Of a stretch of 64,000 nt of DNA, positions 22,677 through 34,039 are shown one piece after another. Both the position numbers and the translations under genes were made by a program. The DNA is from Isoetes taiwanensis (Eukaryota > Streptophyta > Lycopodiopsida > Isoetales > Isoetaceae). The stretch is from contig JAJEKV010000210.1 of the NCBI GenBank assembly GCA_021234155.1, positions 24,501-88,500 of the forward strand. Direction: 5' to 3'. A model generated the notes under the pieces. The model was not told where the DNA came from. It saw only the letters and a list, made by a program, of their open reading frames with translations, and did no database searches. How positions within the stretch are numbered: position 1 is the stretch's first letter; each line of letters begins with the position of its first letter.

Positions 22677-23844
22677 GAGAAATGTTCGCGGCGGCCTTGG
22701 CTGCCGCGATAAATTTCTTGTAATTTTAATTTTGGATGGGTGATGTATATCGTATTGGTTTTTGGTCGTCTTGGCATTCGATTAAGACATTGTTTTCCGA
22801 ACTTCTTTATATAAATCTAATTGTCCTATATCCATAGTACGAAATAGCTCCAATGTTTTCTTTGATATTTTTTAGTCTGGATATTAGAGCATTGATGTTT
22901 TGGTGGTCTATGTCCATCCATTCTAATTTATGGTATCACGATAGAATGTTGACCTTTGCAGTGGTAACTTTGTTTTGTTTTTTACCCTAAAATTTTATGG
23001 TTTGATAAAAAAATGGAAATTTAAGGTTTGCGGCTTATCTCAACTTTTCTTTTGTGCAATCTTCTTCTATTTTATGCCATTTGATGTTTTTAGCTATGCG
23101 TTTTAGTGAGTTATAAATTCATTCTCTTCTTGAAAGGGTATTCATAAGTTCGACTAGATCATGCACTTTGACATTTTCAATAGCATACTATTCTTGGTTC
23201 TTGGACTAGTGTTGTCTCTAATTTTTTTCTAGCCTTAGAATATGAATTTTTTTTGGCGAATACTTGTCAAATGAGAATAGCCAATTTGGCGAAAGTCCAA
23301 AAAATCTTAATAAATTCTATAATCCATGAGGCGAATCTTCTAGCATTCACATCAAATGCTTGAAAGTTAAGTCAATATACATGATCATATGGTGCATTTG
23401 CAATGCTGAGCTCTAATGAGTATTTATTGAGAATCTCTTTAACAAACTGTGCATGCAGCTAGGCATCATGGGCATGCCTAGAAGCTGGTAGGACGAGCAC
23501 ATGCATGGGCATCATGAATTGATATATGAACTTCACTTTGTCTGTCGTGCAAACATGGAACAAGTATTCCCAAGGAATAAGACATGCTTGGAGAAAAAAT
23601 AGCAAATGGGAAATTGTGTTAGCTAGAGGTTGTGCCCAACAAAGAAAACGTGTAGAAGTATTTGTCAATAGGCCGAGAGGCTGCATGTTATTATTGTGAG
23701 ATTTGCTATGCTTCTTCATGATCAAATTATGCTTTGCCAGACTACGAAAAATAAAAGGATTATAGAATACAAGAAATTTATCGCGGCGGATTATAGAATA
23801 CAAGAAATTTATCGCGGCGGCCAAGGCCGCCGCGAACATTTCTC
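22677..23844. mobile_element. non-autonomous element with 46-bp inverted ends
   Basis: 22677-22722 and 23799-23844 are near-perfect inverted repeats. Each is itself partly palindromic around gcggcggccttggctgccgc. The 1.08 kb between them is AT-rich with no transposase. Beside the right end, short stretches are tandemly duplicated (tacaagaaatttatcgcggc, and cgcgaacatttctctttccc outside). I see no clear target duplication. Confidence 0.6.
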
Positions 23845-24929
23845 TTTCCCCGCTTCATAGCCGCGAACATTTCTCTTTCCCCGCTTCCCTATGCTTAAGA
23901 AACTTGAGTCACTAATAAGGAATATTTGCATTAAACTGCAAGTTAATTCATCATCCTTTGCATTAAACTTTTGCAAGTTAATTCATCATCCACGAGGCTT
24001 CTTGATGTTGTTGGTTTAAGAAAATTGAGTATACTGTTCAGAAATGAAGGTGTTAATTTTTTATAATGTAAGATGTTAGAACTAAGGTGTTAACATGCGA
24101 TATGGTAAACCAATAGCTAGGTTAGTTAGAAACTGATTAGTTATTTTGCGCCCAGTTTAAATTGCTAGACTCTAAGGCTTGCACCTCGATACCCTTTAAA
24201 CATTGCATGCCAAAGATTTTAAAAGGAGATCGGTTAGAAACAATTATAGAAAGGGTTTGATTGACGTAGAACCAAATGATTCAAGTATTAGCTAAACATT
24301 TTTCTAATCTCTAATCCTCTTAAAGGACACGCTGCCTTCTGTGTTAAGGACACCCTCAAAACAAGGTATCCAGACCGTCACCCTCTGTTAGTTTGTCTGC
24401 ATTCCGTATGTTGCACGCAAGATACAAAAGCTAAAGAAGGAATTAAGTGAGGAGAGATAGGGACATATGGTGTTAGAAGAATCACATGTGAAGGAGAGGG
24501 ATCTGATGCAGGAAGAGATCTCCAAATGTAGGTTTTTCCATGCATATTTTTTTGCAATAATATGAAATTTAGGTAGGTACATCCCAATACCTCTCACCTA
24601 TAGGAGTGAAGTGGTGCAAAGTCATAACTTGCTGAAGAATACATACTTAACTACACCTATTTTATGTGCAGTCCATCGGCTACTTGCAGTGGAGGAATCG
24701 AGAAGCCAATGTGAGGCAACACATTATGAAGAGTTAAAAATCTTGTTTGGAACTCCCACGTTACTCAGATTCCAAAGCATGGAGTTCTTAGAAAAAATAG
24801 ACTTGTCTAAGATTGGTTAGGTGATGAGTTCCTGGAAAGAAAGCAAGAAAGATCAATGACATCCATGAACACATTAGATCAAGTACATAAAACATTTGGA
24901 ACCTGCAAGGACACAAGCCTCCGAGTCAT
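23845..24929. other. no recognisable gene
   Basis: AT-rich. Short direct repeats of 'ttgcattaaac...ttgcaagttaattcatcatcc' at about 23925-23990. ORFs at 24378-24597 show no motif. Confidence 0.4.
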
Positions 24930-24984
24930 TTAATGTATTTGCAAACAATCTATTAATGAAAATCTACTTAGAAAACAATGGCAT

Positions 24985-25154
24985 TCCATCTTGCCTCTTC
25001 CTAACCCACATTTGGCATACATATCAATAAGGGTAGTAGCTATGACAACATGAGAGTGAAGATCAATATCAAGGATTTGCTCATGGATATACCTACTCTG
25101 AAAAATGGCACTTGCATCGGAACACCACTTCAGAATGCTCAAAAACATGAACAT
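24985..25154 (-). pseudogene. pentatricopeptide repeat (PPR) fragment
   Basis: The minus strand reads ILKWCSDASAIFQSRYIH, then EQILDIDLHSHVVIATTLID and MYAKCG. This matches the PLS-class PPR consensus (..H..I...G...DVVV..ALIDMYAKCG) over about 1.3 repeats. Full PPR proteins have ten or more such repeats and act in organelle RNA editing or processing. Only this fragment is visible, followed by unrelated sequence, so it is a truncated relic. Confidence 0.75.
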
Positions 25155-25253
25155 GTCTGGATTTTTAGGCCGTTATGCTTCGATTTTCATACAAAAAATA
25201 GGCCATCTCCCTTTCGATGGTTCTAAGTACGCCCGATTTGGGTTGGCCTCCCA

Positions 25254-25500
25254 CGGAAACCCTTCCGGGTTTTAATGGAAACCCTTCCGGCTTTCCATGG
25301 AAACCCTTCCGGGTTTTAATGGAAACCCTTCCGGTTTTCAATAAAACCGGAAGGTTTCCATGGAAACCCTTCCGGTTTTCGTAATTTGAAAACCGGAAGG
25401 GTTTCCACTAAAACCCGGAAGGGTTTCCATGGAAAGCCGGAAGGGTTTCCATATTGGAAAGCCGGAAGGGTTTCCATTAAAACCCAGAAGGGTTTCCACA
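25254..25500. repeat. ggaaacccttccgg minisatellite, inverted arrangement
   Basis: Units of about 22-30 bp around ggaaacccttccgg run forward to about 25340 and then in reverse (ccggaagggtttcc) to 25500, so the block can fold on itself. Related units continue at about 25619-25760. A similar palindrome occurs at 42037-42127. Confidence 0.85.
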
Positions 25501-25770
25501 AAATTATTATTTTTTAAATATTTACACACGTGAGCCTTTATGGCTCACGCCTTTCCACACGGACGCCCGACATTAAGGCGACGCCCATCGGCGCCGCCAC
25601 TCAAAATTCAAATTTTGAGTGGAAACCCTTCCCGGTTTCCTTGCATGATGGAAATTGGGAAGGGTTTCCACTGAGGAGGAAAATAGGAAGGGTTTCCACA
25701 GAGGAGGAAAAACAGGTTAGGTTTCCCACATGAGGAGGAAAATAGGTTAGGGTTTCCACATGCAGTTAGA

Positions 25771-26131
25771 AACTTCGATAGTGTTGTGACGTGTGAAGTT
25801 GCACTCTATTATGTTGCATCATGGCACTATGCTCTACATAATCTCTATTGCATAACCTTTGTCTTTGTTAAATATTCTTCCGTCGTACATGCGAGAGACC
25901 AAAAGAAAAAAAGAAACAAACTTAAGTAAATGATAAATGTAACATGAAAGAACAAACTTAAGTATTTGATAAATGTAAGCAAACTCAAGTACTTGATAAA
26001 TGTGACAAGTGTTTTGATACATATGAGTCATAAACCCTTGGCCTTGTTATGAGAAAGCCACAATGCATACCTTTTTTACACAACCATTTAAACTTTACAT
26101 TTTGCTTGATATTTCAATATGTATCCACATA
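25771..26131. other. no recognisable feature
   Basis: AT-rich flank of the gypsy insertion. A tandem 'cttaagta.ttgataaatgta' repeat lies at about 25919-26000. Confidence 0.4.
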
Positions 26132-26136
26132 GATAG
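26132..26136 (+). other. target site duplication, left copy (GATAG)
   Basis: gatag directly before the 5' LTR; the same five bases follow the 3' LTR at 39319-39323. 5-bp duplications are standard for Ty3/gypsy integrases. Confidence 0.9.
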
Positions 26137-27705
26137 TGTGACGTTCGAAGACAAAGATAATGCCTCCCGGGGACGTACATTGTATCTTGCACGTCACGCA
26201 CAGACACGCCACCCCGATTGGCGGTAATGCCAGCGGATACCCTGTGTAAGTAGCCCTAGGGGGCAACTTACTAGGAGTGTTCATATATTATTAATGTGCA
26301 CATGTGCACATTAATGAGGGCACACCTTTCCATGTTGGCATATTTTGCCACCTAGCCACTAAAGGCAAGTGGGGCCTTTCCAATTATCCCACATGCCCAA
26401 TTGGGTATTTGGAAACCCTAGCCTAAACCCCATGTCTATTTAGGGTAGGAAAACCCTAGCTTGCTAGTTTTTCGCCCTTAGGGTTTTAGAGCTCAGTTTT
26501 GGCTGCCTGGGGAGCCAAAACCGCCTCCCGACAGACGCCCAAGCTTAATTGCGCCATCGGTTTTCCCTGAATTCGATCACTCGCCAGGATGGTTGAACTC
26601 AGTCGGGAGGAGCCACTCAAGGATCAGAGTTTGGTCAATTTAATAGCTTAAACCGTCTTCTAGTCATAGAATCAAGTAGGTTTAGACTATTAAATTGCCC
26701 ATAATAGTTATCTAGATCTTAGATCTAGGACACTAACTAAAGAACCTAACTCTATGATTGGATCTAGTTCTTTAGTTCTTACGTGATATATTTGGATGAT
26801 GTATTTCGTGAACTCCTTGTATTGGGAAGGGGGTAGAGGCCCTAAAACTTGTAGTTGATGCTCCTAGAGTAGCCTCTCTAACTGCTTGTAGATTCGGCTG
26901 CGGTACAAGAGCCACACCCGGGTTGTGGGTGAAGGGGCCGACCGCTAAGAAGGAGGTTCATGTCCCGACTCTTGAGCGGTCTCCCCGTGTGTGTAAAGCC
27001 TCTAGGAGACCATTGTGACTAGGTCTAATGGCTTACCACCGAGTCTTGTGGGTAAGGCATGGGCTCGACACCCGTGAAGTGGTGTACACTTTCCAAAGTG
27101 GGTTCCAGGCCAATACGCAAAGGGCCCTCTAGTCACCTTGAGTTAGCATGTAGATCTCGAGGGAGTGATCCCTACCGCCCCATCGGAATCGGGAGGATGA
27201 GACCCGAGTGAATAGCCCCTTTGGCTATGCATCCCTGAGGGCTTCTGATCGAGTCCCAACACTTTTCAGCCTACTCGCAAAGTGTGCGCGGGAGGGGCGG
27301 ATGGAGTGGACAACCCTATGCCATGTTCTTATGCCACCAAATCCATTGCCATGAATTCATGCCTCGAACGAACCGAGACCCAAGCCGCCGGGCCATCCTT
27401 TGAGTGAGCCTTGGGTAGGATCCCCTATGTGATGTGTTGATCTTTGTCTATGCAGATATGAGGGGACCATCCTTCGAGATGGTCACAGGATGTTGATGTA
27501 TGTGCTACCCGACATGTATGTTTACGCCTTCCAGCCTAGGTAGGCCCCGAGGGAGGCGGGGTAGAATGACACCTTCACTCTCCCCCCGAGACTCGCTGCA
27601 GTGCGGTGATATGTGGAGGGGCCCCAGATCGCATGGAGCTGTGTGGGGAAGAACTCTGTTTGTATACCGGTGAGTGCATCGTGATATGCAGTAGGGGACG
27701 CCACG
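26137..27705 (+). repeat. 5' LTR of the chromovirus
   Basis: 1569 bp, from tgtgacgttcg to gacgccacg. It aligns throughout with 37753-39318. It contains a perfect 26-bp palindrome (26290-26315, core tgtgcacatgtgcaca) that is conserved in the 3' LTR. Confidence 0.97.
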
Positions 27706-27706
27706 G

Positions 27707-27720
27707 TGGTATCGAGAGCC
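27707..27720 (+). promoter_or_regulatory. primer binding site (initiator-Met tRNA)
   Basis: tggtatcgagagcc, two bases after the LTR end, close to the usual plant TGGTATCAGAGCC. This is the minus-strand priming site. Confidence 0.85.
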
Positions 27721-27919
27721 AAGTTCTTGGAGACCAAGAGCAAAAGTATCCACCATGTTCCCGAGAGTACTAACTTGATAGGATCCTCAAGCCTCAAAAA
27801 GTGGGGAAAAATTTTTCTCACCTTTGTAGTTATGCTAAGCTAGTAACAATTAAGTGAATTGGAATTTAACAAGATTAAAAAGAACGAGCCAAAATTTTCC
27901 AGTGAGGTGGTTCAGTACC

Positions 27920-28272
27920 GCCTCGTCATAAAACTAACTTTTTTGTTTTGAAGCGAGGGCAAGCTATGAGACATCGAGCCAAGAACACCAAAACATGATG
28001 AATTTGAGATAAATAATGTGGTAAGGCTAATTCTAAGGTAGGAATTAGTTAGAATAGCATGTTTTAATTACCTAAAACCCTAGAATATGGATCTCCACTG
28101 CTCGCTACCGGTCGCAAAACTAAACATTAGTATTGGAACGAGGGCAAAAGTCGTGGAGACCAATGGGTAGAAAAAGTCTGAAATAAGTATAAGTTTTAGA
28201 TAAATTGGTGCCTTAGCATGTTAAACAGAGCAACTTGAGTTTTGACCTAAAATTCCCCCAAGCTATAAATAG
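27920..28272 (+). promoter_or_regulatory. internal promoter module 1, upstream of the H3-like ORF
   Basis: Two copies of a ~55-bp motif at about 27920-27973 and 28101-28161 (consensus: CGTC.CAAAAC.AA..TTAG.ATTG.A.CGAGGGCAA followed by GTGAGACC, with gaps), about 185 bp apart, then ctataaatag at 28263-28272, 113 bp before the ATG at 28376. The same arrangement recurs before gag at 29794-30241. It is interpreted as an internal promoter; the regulatory role is inferred. Confidence 0.55.
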
Positions 28273-28375
28273 ATATAGAACCCCCTCATTTTTTTTTCGC
28301 CCAAGCCCTAGAAATCCGCTCTTCCCAACTTAGGGCGATCTTTCTACGCTTTTATCCGATTGACGATCCAAAAAC

Positions 28376-29633
28376 ATGGCCCGAACCAAACAGGATCAAG
28401 AAAGGAAGCGCCGCCAGCGAAACCACCCGCCACCGAGGCGAAAGTAGATCATTCGAAGATGCTTCGTGAGAGGCTCGCAAGAGGGGGTCGCTCTCGCTGG
28501 ACGAAGAGGAAGACACCGATTTGATCGATGTCTTCAACCCGCCAGTGGGAGGAGGACGAGGCCACATCACCAAACTCCATGGACGAAGAGACGAGGGAGG
28601 TGTAATGAAGAAATAGAGCGTGGAGATCCAAAGAGTGAACAAGGCACTATCTCAGACGCGACTCCACCGGAAATCCTCGAAAGCGGGTGATGAGCAAGTG
28701 ACAGTCCGGAGCCAAATGGAGGTAGCGCAATCTTAGAAGATTCATCATCAGAAGCACAGCGCTGTAAGAGAAGGGAAGACAAAAAGAGGAAAAGGGAGGA
28801 AGAGGAACAAAAGGGCGCCAGAAGAAAAAGAAGAAAAGAAAGGGAAGTTCGCGGGCCGAGATAAGGAGAACAAAGGACTGCCCGCCGAGGAAGAGGCCAA
28901 ACCCAAATATTATCATTAAGGAGCCGCAACCCGATTTAACCCCCAAACCCTTCCGGACGACTCTTCCTCGATGAAGACTTCAACCCTAACGCCGCAGTGG
29001 AAGCTCTTTCCAAGCACCCAGCGACGAAAGCAGAAGTACCCGAAATTCTGCCGCACCGAAAGCAACCCCACCAAGACCAAGTGTAATCCCCCAATAATAC
29101 CCGCATGGGATAGAAAGAAGCAACCACGACCTGCCCGGAAGCCTACGCCACCTATAGGGTGAAGATTTATGAGAGGAAGATGAGAGAGCACGAGGCCTAC
29201 ATGAAGAAATGGGAGGCCTATAACAAAATATTATGAAAAAAACAGGTTAAGTTCATCGAGGGAGGGCGACCAACGAAGCAAAGAAACCCTAAGGCCGCCA
29301 CCACCGCCCAAAAGTTTCCCAAGCCACCCCAGAAGAAAGCGGATAGGAAGGAGGTGGAGAGAAGAGCGCTAAGGGAGATTAGACACTTCCAAAAGCAGCC
29401 GGCCTCCTAATCCCCGCCGGCCCCTTCGGTTGGTGCGTGGAAGTTATGCGCAGCCTATAGAGCGGACTTTAGAGTCACGCATTTAGGCGGGGCGGCAATG
29501 CAAGAGGCGGCCGAGGCAAAAGATAGTGCAACATTTTGAAGATTCAACAGCCTGCACTATCCACGCCAAGCGGGTAACCTTAATGCGACAAGACATGAGT
29601 CTTGCGACCCGCATTAAGGGAGAACGCCCTTAG
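28376..29633 (+). pseudogene. histone H3-like protein encoded by the retrotransposon
   Basis: The first codons read MARTKQ, identical to the start of histone H3 (the K4 tail epitope). A charged insert of about 280 codons follows, with a KKRKREEEEQKGARRKRR-type basic/acidic stretch. Then comes a second H3-tail-like segment (GGRPTKQRNPKAATTA, about 29260) and the histone fold: ALREIRHFQKQ (H3 has ALREIRRYQKS), PFGWCVEVM (H3 PFQRLVREI), [19 protein letters not shown] (H3 TDLRFQSSAVMALQEACEA), [20 protein letters not shown] (H3 [20 protein letters not shown]) and [12 protein letters not shown]-stop (H3 IQLARRIRGERA). The H3 Cys-110/His-113 pair and the Arg of the DFR/DLR loop are kept. At least three frame changes split the histone fold and more split the insert, so this copy is not translatable as sequenced. 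It lies inside the element, in the same orientation, between PBS and gag. Confidence 0.92.
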
Positions 29634-29793
29634 AAACTTTTTGTTGTAAATAATTAAAAATTTTGTAATATAGAGCAATTTTGTGTACCTTGATGACATA
29701 AACTTGAGTAATTAGAGCAAATTAATAAGTTTTAGCTTTTATTTCAGTGAAATAGGACATTTGGGAGCCGAGAGACATGATGTCTCACATTTC

Positions 29794-30241
29794 CGCTCGT
29801 CAAAAACAAAAGTTAGGATTGAAGGAGGCGCAAAAGTCGTGAGAGACCTCGCCCAAACTTGACCAAAACAGCTCCAAATTGACCAAATAAGGGGTCGATT
29901 CTGCCTAATTTGATGAGCCCATCACCCTTACACCATTAGTTTACCCAAATTGGACACCTTTAATCGAAATGGGACTGATGTCTCACAAACCGCCCGTCGC
30001 AAAACAAAAGTTAGGATTGAAGCGAGGCGCAAGCTGTGAGACCTCTTACCAATTCTTCACCAGGACTTGTCAAAGTCACCTTCAACCTACTGCATAGCAT
30101 CTTTTAGGTAACCTAGCCTTGTTCAAGCATCTCCTATAGTCCTCAAACTCCTATTTTGACCTCAGATAAGTTAGAATTACCCAATCCTAGGAAATTTCCA
30201 AGTCATCCAAAAATTAGGGTTTCCCCCTTTTCTATAAATAG
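29794..30241 (+). promoter_or_regulatory. internal promoter module 2, upstream of gag
   Basis: Motif copies at about 29794-29848 and 29991-30043 (both contain caaaagttaggattgaag), about 190-197 bp apart, then ctataaatag at 30232-30241, about 120 bp before the gag ATG. It has the same parts, spacing and order as module 1. The CCGTCG within the motif recalls elements known from plant histone promoters; that link is only suggestive. Confidence 0.55.
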
Positions 30242-30354
30242 ACCCGTCACTTCTCACATAGCACCCCCAAATCTGCCTCCTGCCCTTCTAGCCGATTTCC
30301 TAACTCCCCGAGGCGCTCTTGCAACCATTTTTGTTACCTCTTACGCAATTAATC

Positions 30355-33300
30355 AATGGCAACTTCTGATTTCCGGAGATGGTACAGTGCCCAGCTCATG
30401 CCGCCGAGGTCGACGCCGACCAAATCTTCCAGATTTTCGTGAAGGGAGGTAGACGCCCAAGCAACCTTGCTGTGACCCCAGCTTATAGTAGAGTCTTGAC
30501 CGAAGTTCCAAGCTAGGGTAGAACCAGCGCTAGTGCAACTCCCCTCCTTGTATAGGATATTTTGTTCCTAGACAGGTTCCTAGCAGTAAAGATTAGGCGA
30601 TGTCCCTAACATCGCCAAATACCTCACAAACAAAGCGCGACCGCACACCCGAGCCAATGGTCCTAAGCGCCAACAGACCAAGTACTTCTCTTTCAACACC
30701 GCCTGGCAATCTTTCTCACCCACCGCGAGAACATTGTGGGGAAACCTCTATTCCCCCATGGGCGTGGATCCATTAGTCAGAAAGTAAAAGTAAGAACAAC
30801 GGCTCCTCACACAGTACGAACAGGAGCAGGAAGGGAAGGAAGAAGACTCGGATGAACAGGAATCCGAGGAGGAGGAAGACGATGTTGAGCTCGACCTAGC
30901 AGAGGAGCAGCGACAAGCAGAGCGGGAGTGGCAAGACTTCGAAAGAAGCCGGCAGACTCTCGTGAGCGCCACCCCCCCGGGTTAGGGCATCACAAGCCCG
31001 GCTCCCATTATCGCCGAAGGTGAGGAGTTTCTACTCCTGAGCGACATTCAAAACCTCCGGAGTGCGGAAAGGAGTACCGACCTGAAGAGTTGCTGCACCA
31101 ACTCCGAAGAACGGACTTGGACGACTTCATCGTCCAGGAGAGTCGACTTTCCTCCAAGTAAGGGAAGCCGACACTTACACGGGAGAGTTTACCTCCGACA
31201 TCCAAGCCTACAGCAACATCAGGCAGATCATGGAGGCAGACAAGGCTGAGAACAAGCTACCGACGGAGGAAGAGTTCCTTGCTCTCCAGGAACAGATGGG
31301 GATCCGCTATGCGACCTCAAACATCCTAACGGCAAGCTCGTCCGCAGAACCTCCCCGGGATAGGACAGGCGAATTCGACCTCAGGAGGGCTTCAGCAACA
31401 GTCAAGGACTACAGGGAGCTCACCACGGTGGAGGTTGATGATTTCGGAAGCGCATTACGTGAGCTGGATACCGAGTGGCCGAGGACCCATCTAAGAACGA
31501 TGTGTCATTACGCTTATTACACCGCCATTGCCGATGGATGGAAGAATAGCGATTATCCACATAAAGTTCACCCCGTGAGGCGCAGGAAGGAGTATCGCTT
31601 GCTGATTGCACTCTCAGATTCGCCGGCATGCACGGCTACCCCTTAACACCGAAAGTATGCAATCCCTCGGTGAAAAGAGCGGTAGCACTTCGACGCCTTC
31701 GACTTCGCCATACCTTACAGCGGCAGTAAGATTGCCGCTGACAGCAGCTTACACCTCCCAATCGCAGTAATAGAAGATTTAGCAAGAGCATTACTGGTGG
31801 ATCTCCAGCCAATGTCCTTAGGAACTTGGGCCATTCAAGGGAACAGCCCAAGTGAAAAGTTCTTGGAGGATAATCCATCTTACCGCATCATCAACGTAAG
31901 TGATTAGCAAGAGTTGCAAGTTCTTGTATTAGTGTAATATAAAATATAAATATAACATTCTCTTGCACTATAAATGTTTTGTTGATACATTTTGTGTCCC
32001 TCAACCATGCCAACAAACATAAATAATGCAAGAAAGCAAGGAAAACTAACCATGTAGATATGAACCACTTGTGTATGCGGCTAGAGGCCCCGGCCGCCAG
32101 AGAACGACATAACCGGGAACTTACAGGGAAAGAGCCCGCCTGTGCCACGCCCCGCAAGGAACCCGCTTGGAAGAGTTTGGACAAATGACTCCTAAGAAGA
32201 AATATCGCAAAATGAGGACGGACCTCGGCGAGATAAAGGCTTTGCTAGCCGCATGCTGTGAGCAGTTCGGGTGGGTAACGCTCAACCGCCGCAAGCATCA
32301 GCTCCGGAGAACGGTAGAGACAAGAAGAGGAGCAAGAGAGGAAGGTCCCCGGCTTGGACTCCTCGACTCAAGCTCGATTCGACCGATTACGAGGAAGAAG
32401 AAGAGCGTAACCAAGTCCCAAGCAGCATCTAAAGGCGAGGAACCACCCGGAGGGACGCATTAAAGGGACACAAGAACCTCCGACTACCGTAAGAAAGTAG
32501 ACTCGCGATTGGGAAATGTTTGGAAGGCCGAAGCTCGAGCAATTCTCAGCGAGAGGAACAGCGTCGCATGGAAGCAGAGGCTTGGCTTGACGAGATGAGC
32601 GAATACGGCAATGCCTATGGTATGAAGGATAAGGATAAAGGCGGTGGCAACAAATAACCCGGCGAGCAAAGACGCATTTGGTGGAAGGGCTATGCCAAGG
32701 CTCATGGCTTGCCAGGGATGCTTGCAGGGTTCAAGAAGTTTGCTAAAGCCTTCAAGCCATTACGTCCCAAGAGAGCACAAGTCCAAGATGATGCAAAGCA
32801 GTTCTACAGTTGCAAAGAAGGCAACAAGTCAAGCATTTAAATACACAGAGGAATTTATGAGGCTAAGGTCAGATGTGCCAAAGTTAGGTGAGAAGCATGC
32901 AAAGGGAAAGCTACATTGAAGGTCCTGAATGAGGAGATCCGGCAGTTTTGTAAGGGCAATAAACCCTAGAACGGTATCTAAGCGGAGTCCAAGGCAATAA
33001 GCTTGCAAGGGACGGGACCTCGAGAATAGCGGGCGAGGCAGCGAAGATACCAAGATAAAGGCAAGGGCAGGCAGCGCTTTTAGCCCGAGAACAGCCAGCC
33101 CAGGGACCAGCTAGAGCCCCATATAGTGGCAATCAAGGGAAACAGCAGAGAAGAAGAAGGTGTGTCCTTCAAAGACAAACAGAAGGGTCAAACTACTCCA
33201 AAGCAAAGGCGATCCTTTTCGGCAGCCATGCCCAAGGAAAAGAGACAGAGTGCATAGAAAAGCGGCTTTGCTTCGTGTGTTTCCAGCCAAGGCCATAGGA

Positions 33301-33480
33301 CGACCAACCGCCCATATGTCATGAGTGCGGCCTGGGCCAGCAGAGTTGGGAGATTGGGACACTCGCCTGACGGACGACGGCACAGGAGGCCCGCGACTAC
33401 ATTCAGGGTGAGTGTCATATCTTGCCGCGAATAGATACTGAGAAAAGCAAGAGAGCCAAGATAAAGTAATTTCCATTAAA
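30355..33480 (+). pseudogene. gag polyprotein region of the chromovirus
   Basis: The ATG at 30355 (MATSDFRRWYSAQ) follows the TATA-like box. Coding pieces in shifting frames: a Glu/Asp-rich stretch (DEQESEEEEDDVELDL, about 30850), a long open piece at 31230-31646 (EEFLALQEQMGIRYATSN through RLLIALSDSPACTA) that is probably capsid, an Arg/Lys-rich part at 32167-32700, and a Cys/His nucleocapsid-like segment at about 33258-33330 (CFVC...., GHRTTNRPY, CHECG in different frames). Many frameshifts and stops. It would form the virus-like particle and bind RNA. About 31880-32160 looks like noncoding sequence, perhaps an insertion. Confidence 0.75.
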
Positions 33481-33489
33481 GGGGAAAGG

Positions 33490-33990
33490 CCAAGGCCAAG
33501 TCATTTATAGTCCTAATAGATTCGAGGAAGTAGCCATAACTTTGCATCTCCCTTAATGGTTCAAATGTTGAAGTTGAAACCATTAAAGTCAAAGCCAAGG
33601 CCCGTTGTCTTAGCAAGTGGAGCAAAGAAGGCGCATCTGGCAGTAAAAAGAATCAACTTTGACATCGACTTGCCGGGATTAAGATCCGGATGGGGGCAGA
33701 GGTAATGGGCATTGGCAAATACGACTTGATAATAGGTATGGAGTACCTTGGACCAGCAGGGCCATTATTGATTGTGGAGTTTTAAGGTGACCTTCCCAAC
33801 ACCCGACGGCAAGATCATTGAGATAACAGTAAAGAAGTTGTCCCCATCATGCGCAGTATGTCTTCTAAACTACTGTTCAAGTGCATCAAGAGTGAGCGGG
33901 TAGCATACATCTTCAAGCTTGAGATTAGTGAGCCGAATTGGAAGGAAGCAAAGAAGACAAGATGCTCGCCAGTTGCCGAGGCAAATAGCT
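33490..33990 (+). pseudogene. retropepsin-like protease region
   Basis: VLIDS (near 33515) is a possible remnant of the active-site D-S/T-G strand. GAEVMGIGKYDLIIGMEYLG (33700-33750) is the characteristic C-terminal part (..YDVILGMDWL) of Ty3/gypsy proteases. Frameshifts separate the two. Confidence 0.7.
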
Positions 33991-34039
33991 AAGTTGATCA
34001 CTTGAGTTCCACGATCTCTTTCCGTGATGAGATCAAGCA

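Noticed and set aside
28352-29191. Minus-strand ORFs of 60-120 codons over the H3-like region
   Set aside because: Shadows of the plus-strand coding sequence, low-complexity Ser/Leu/Phe text.
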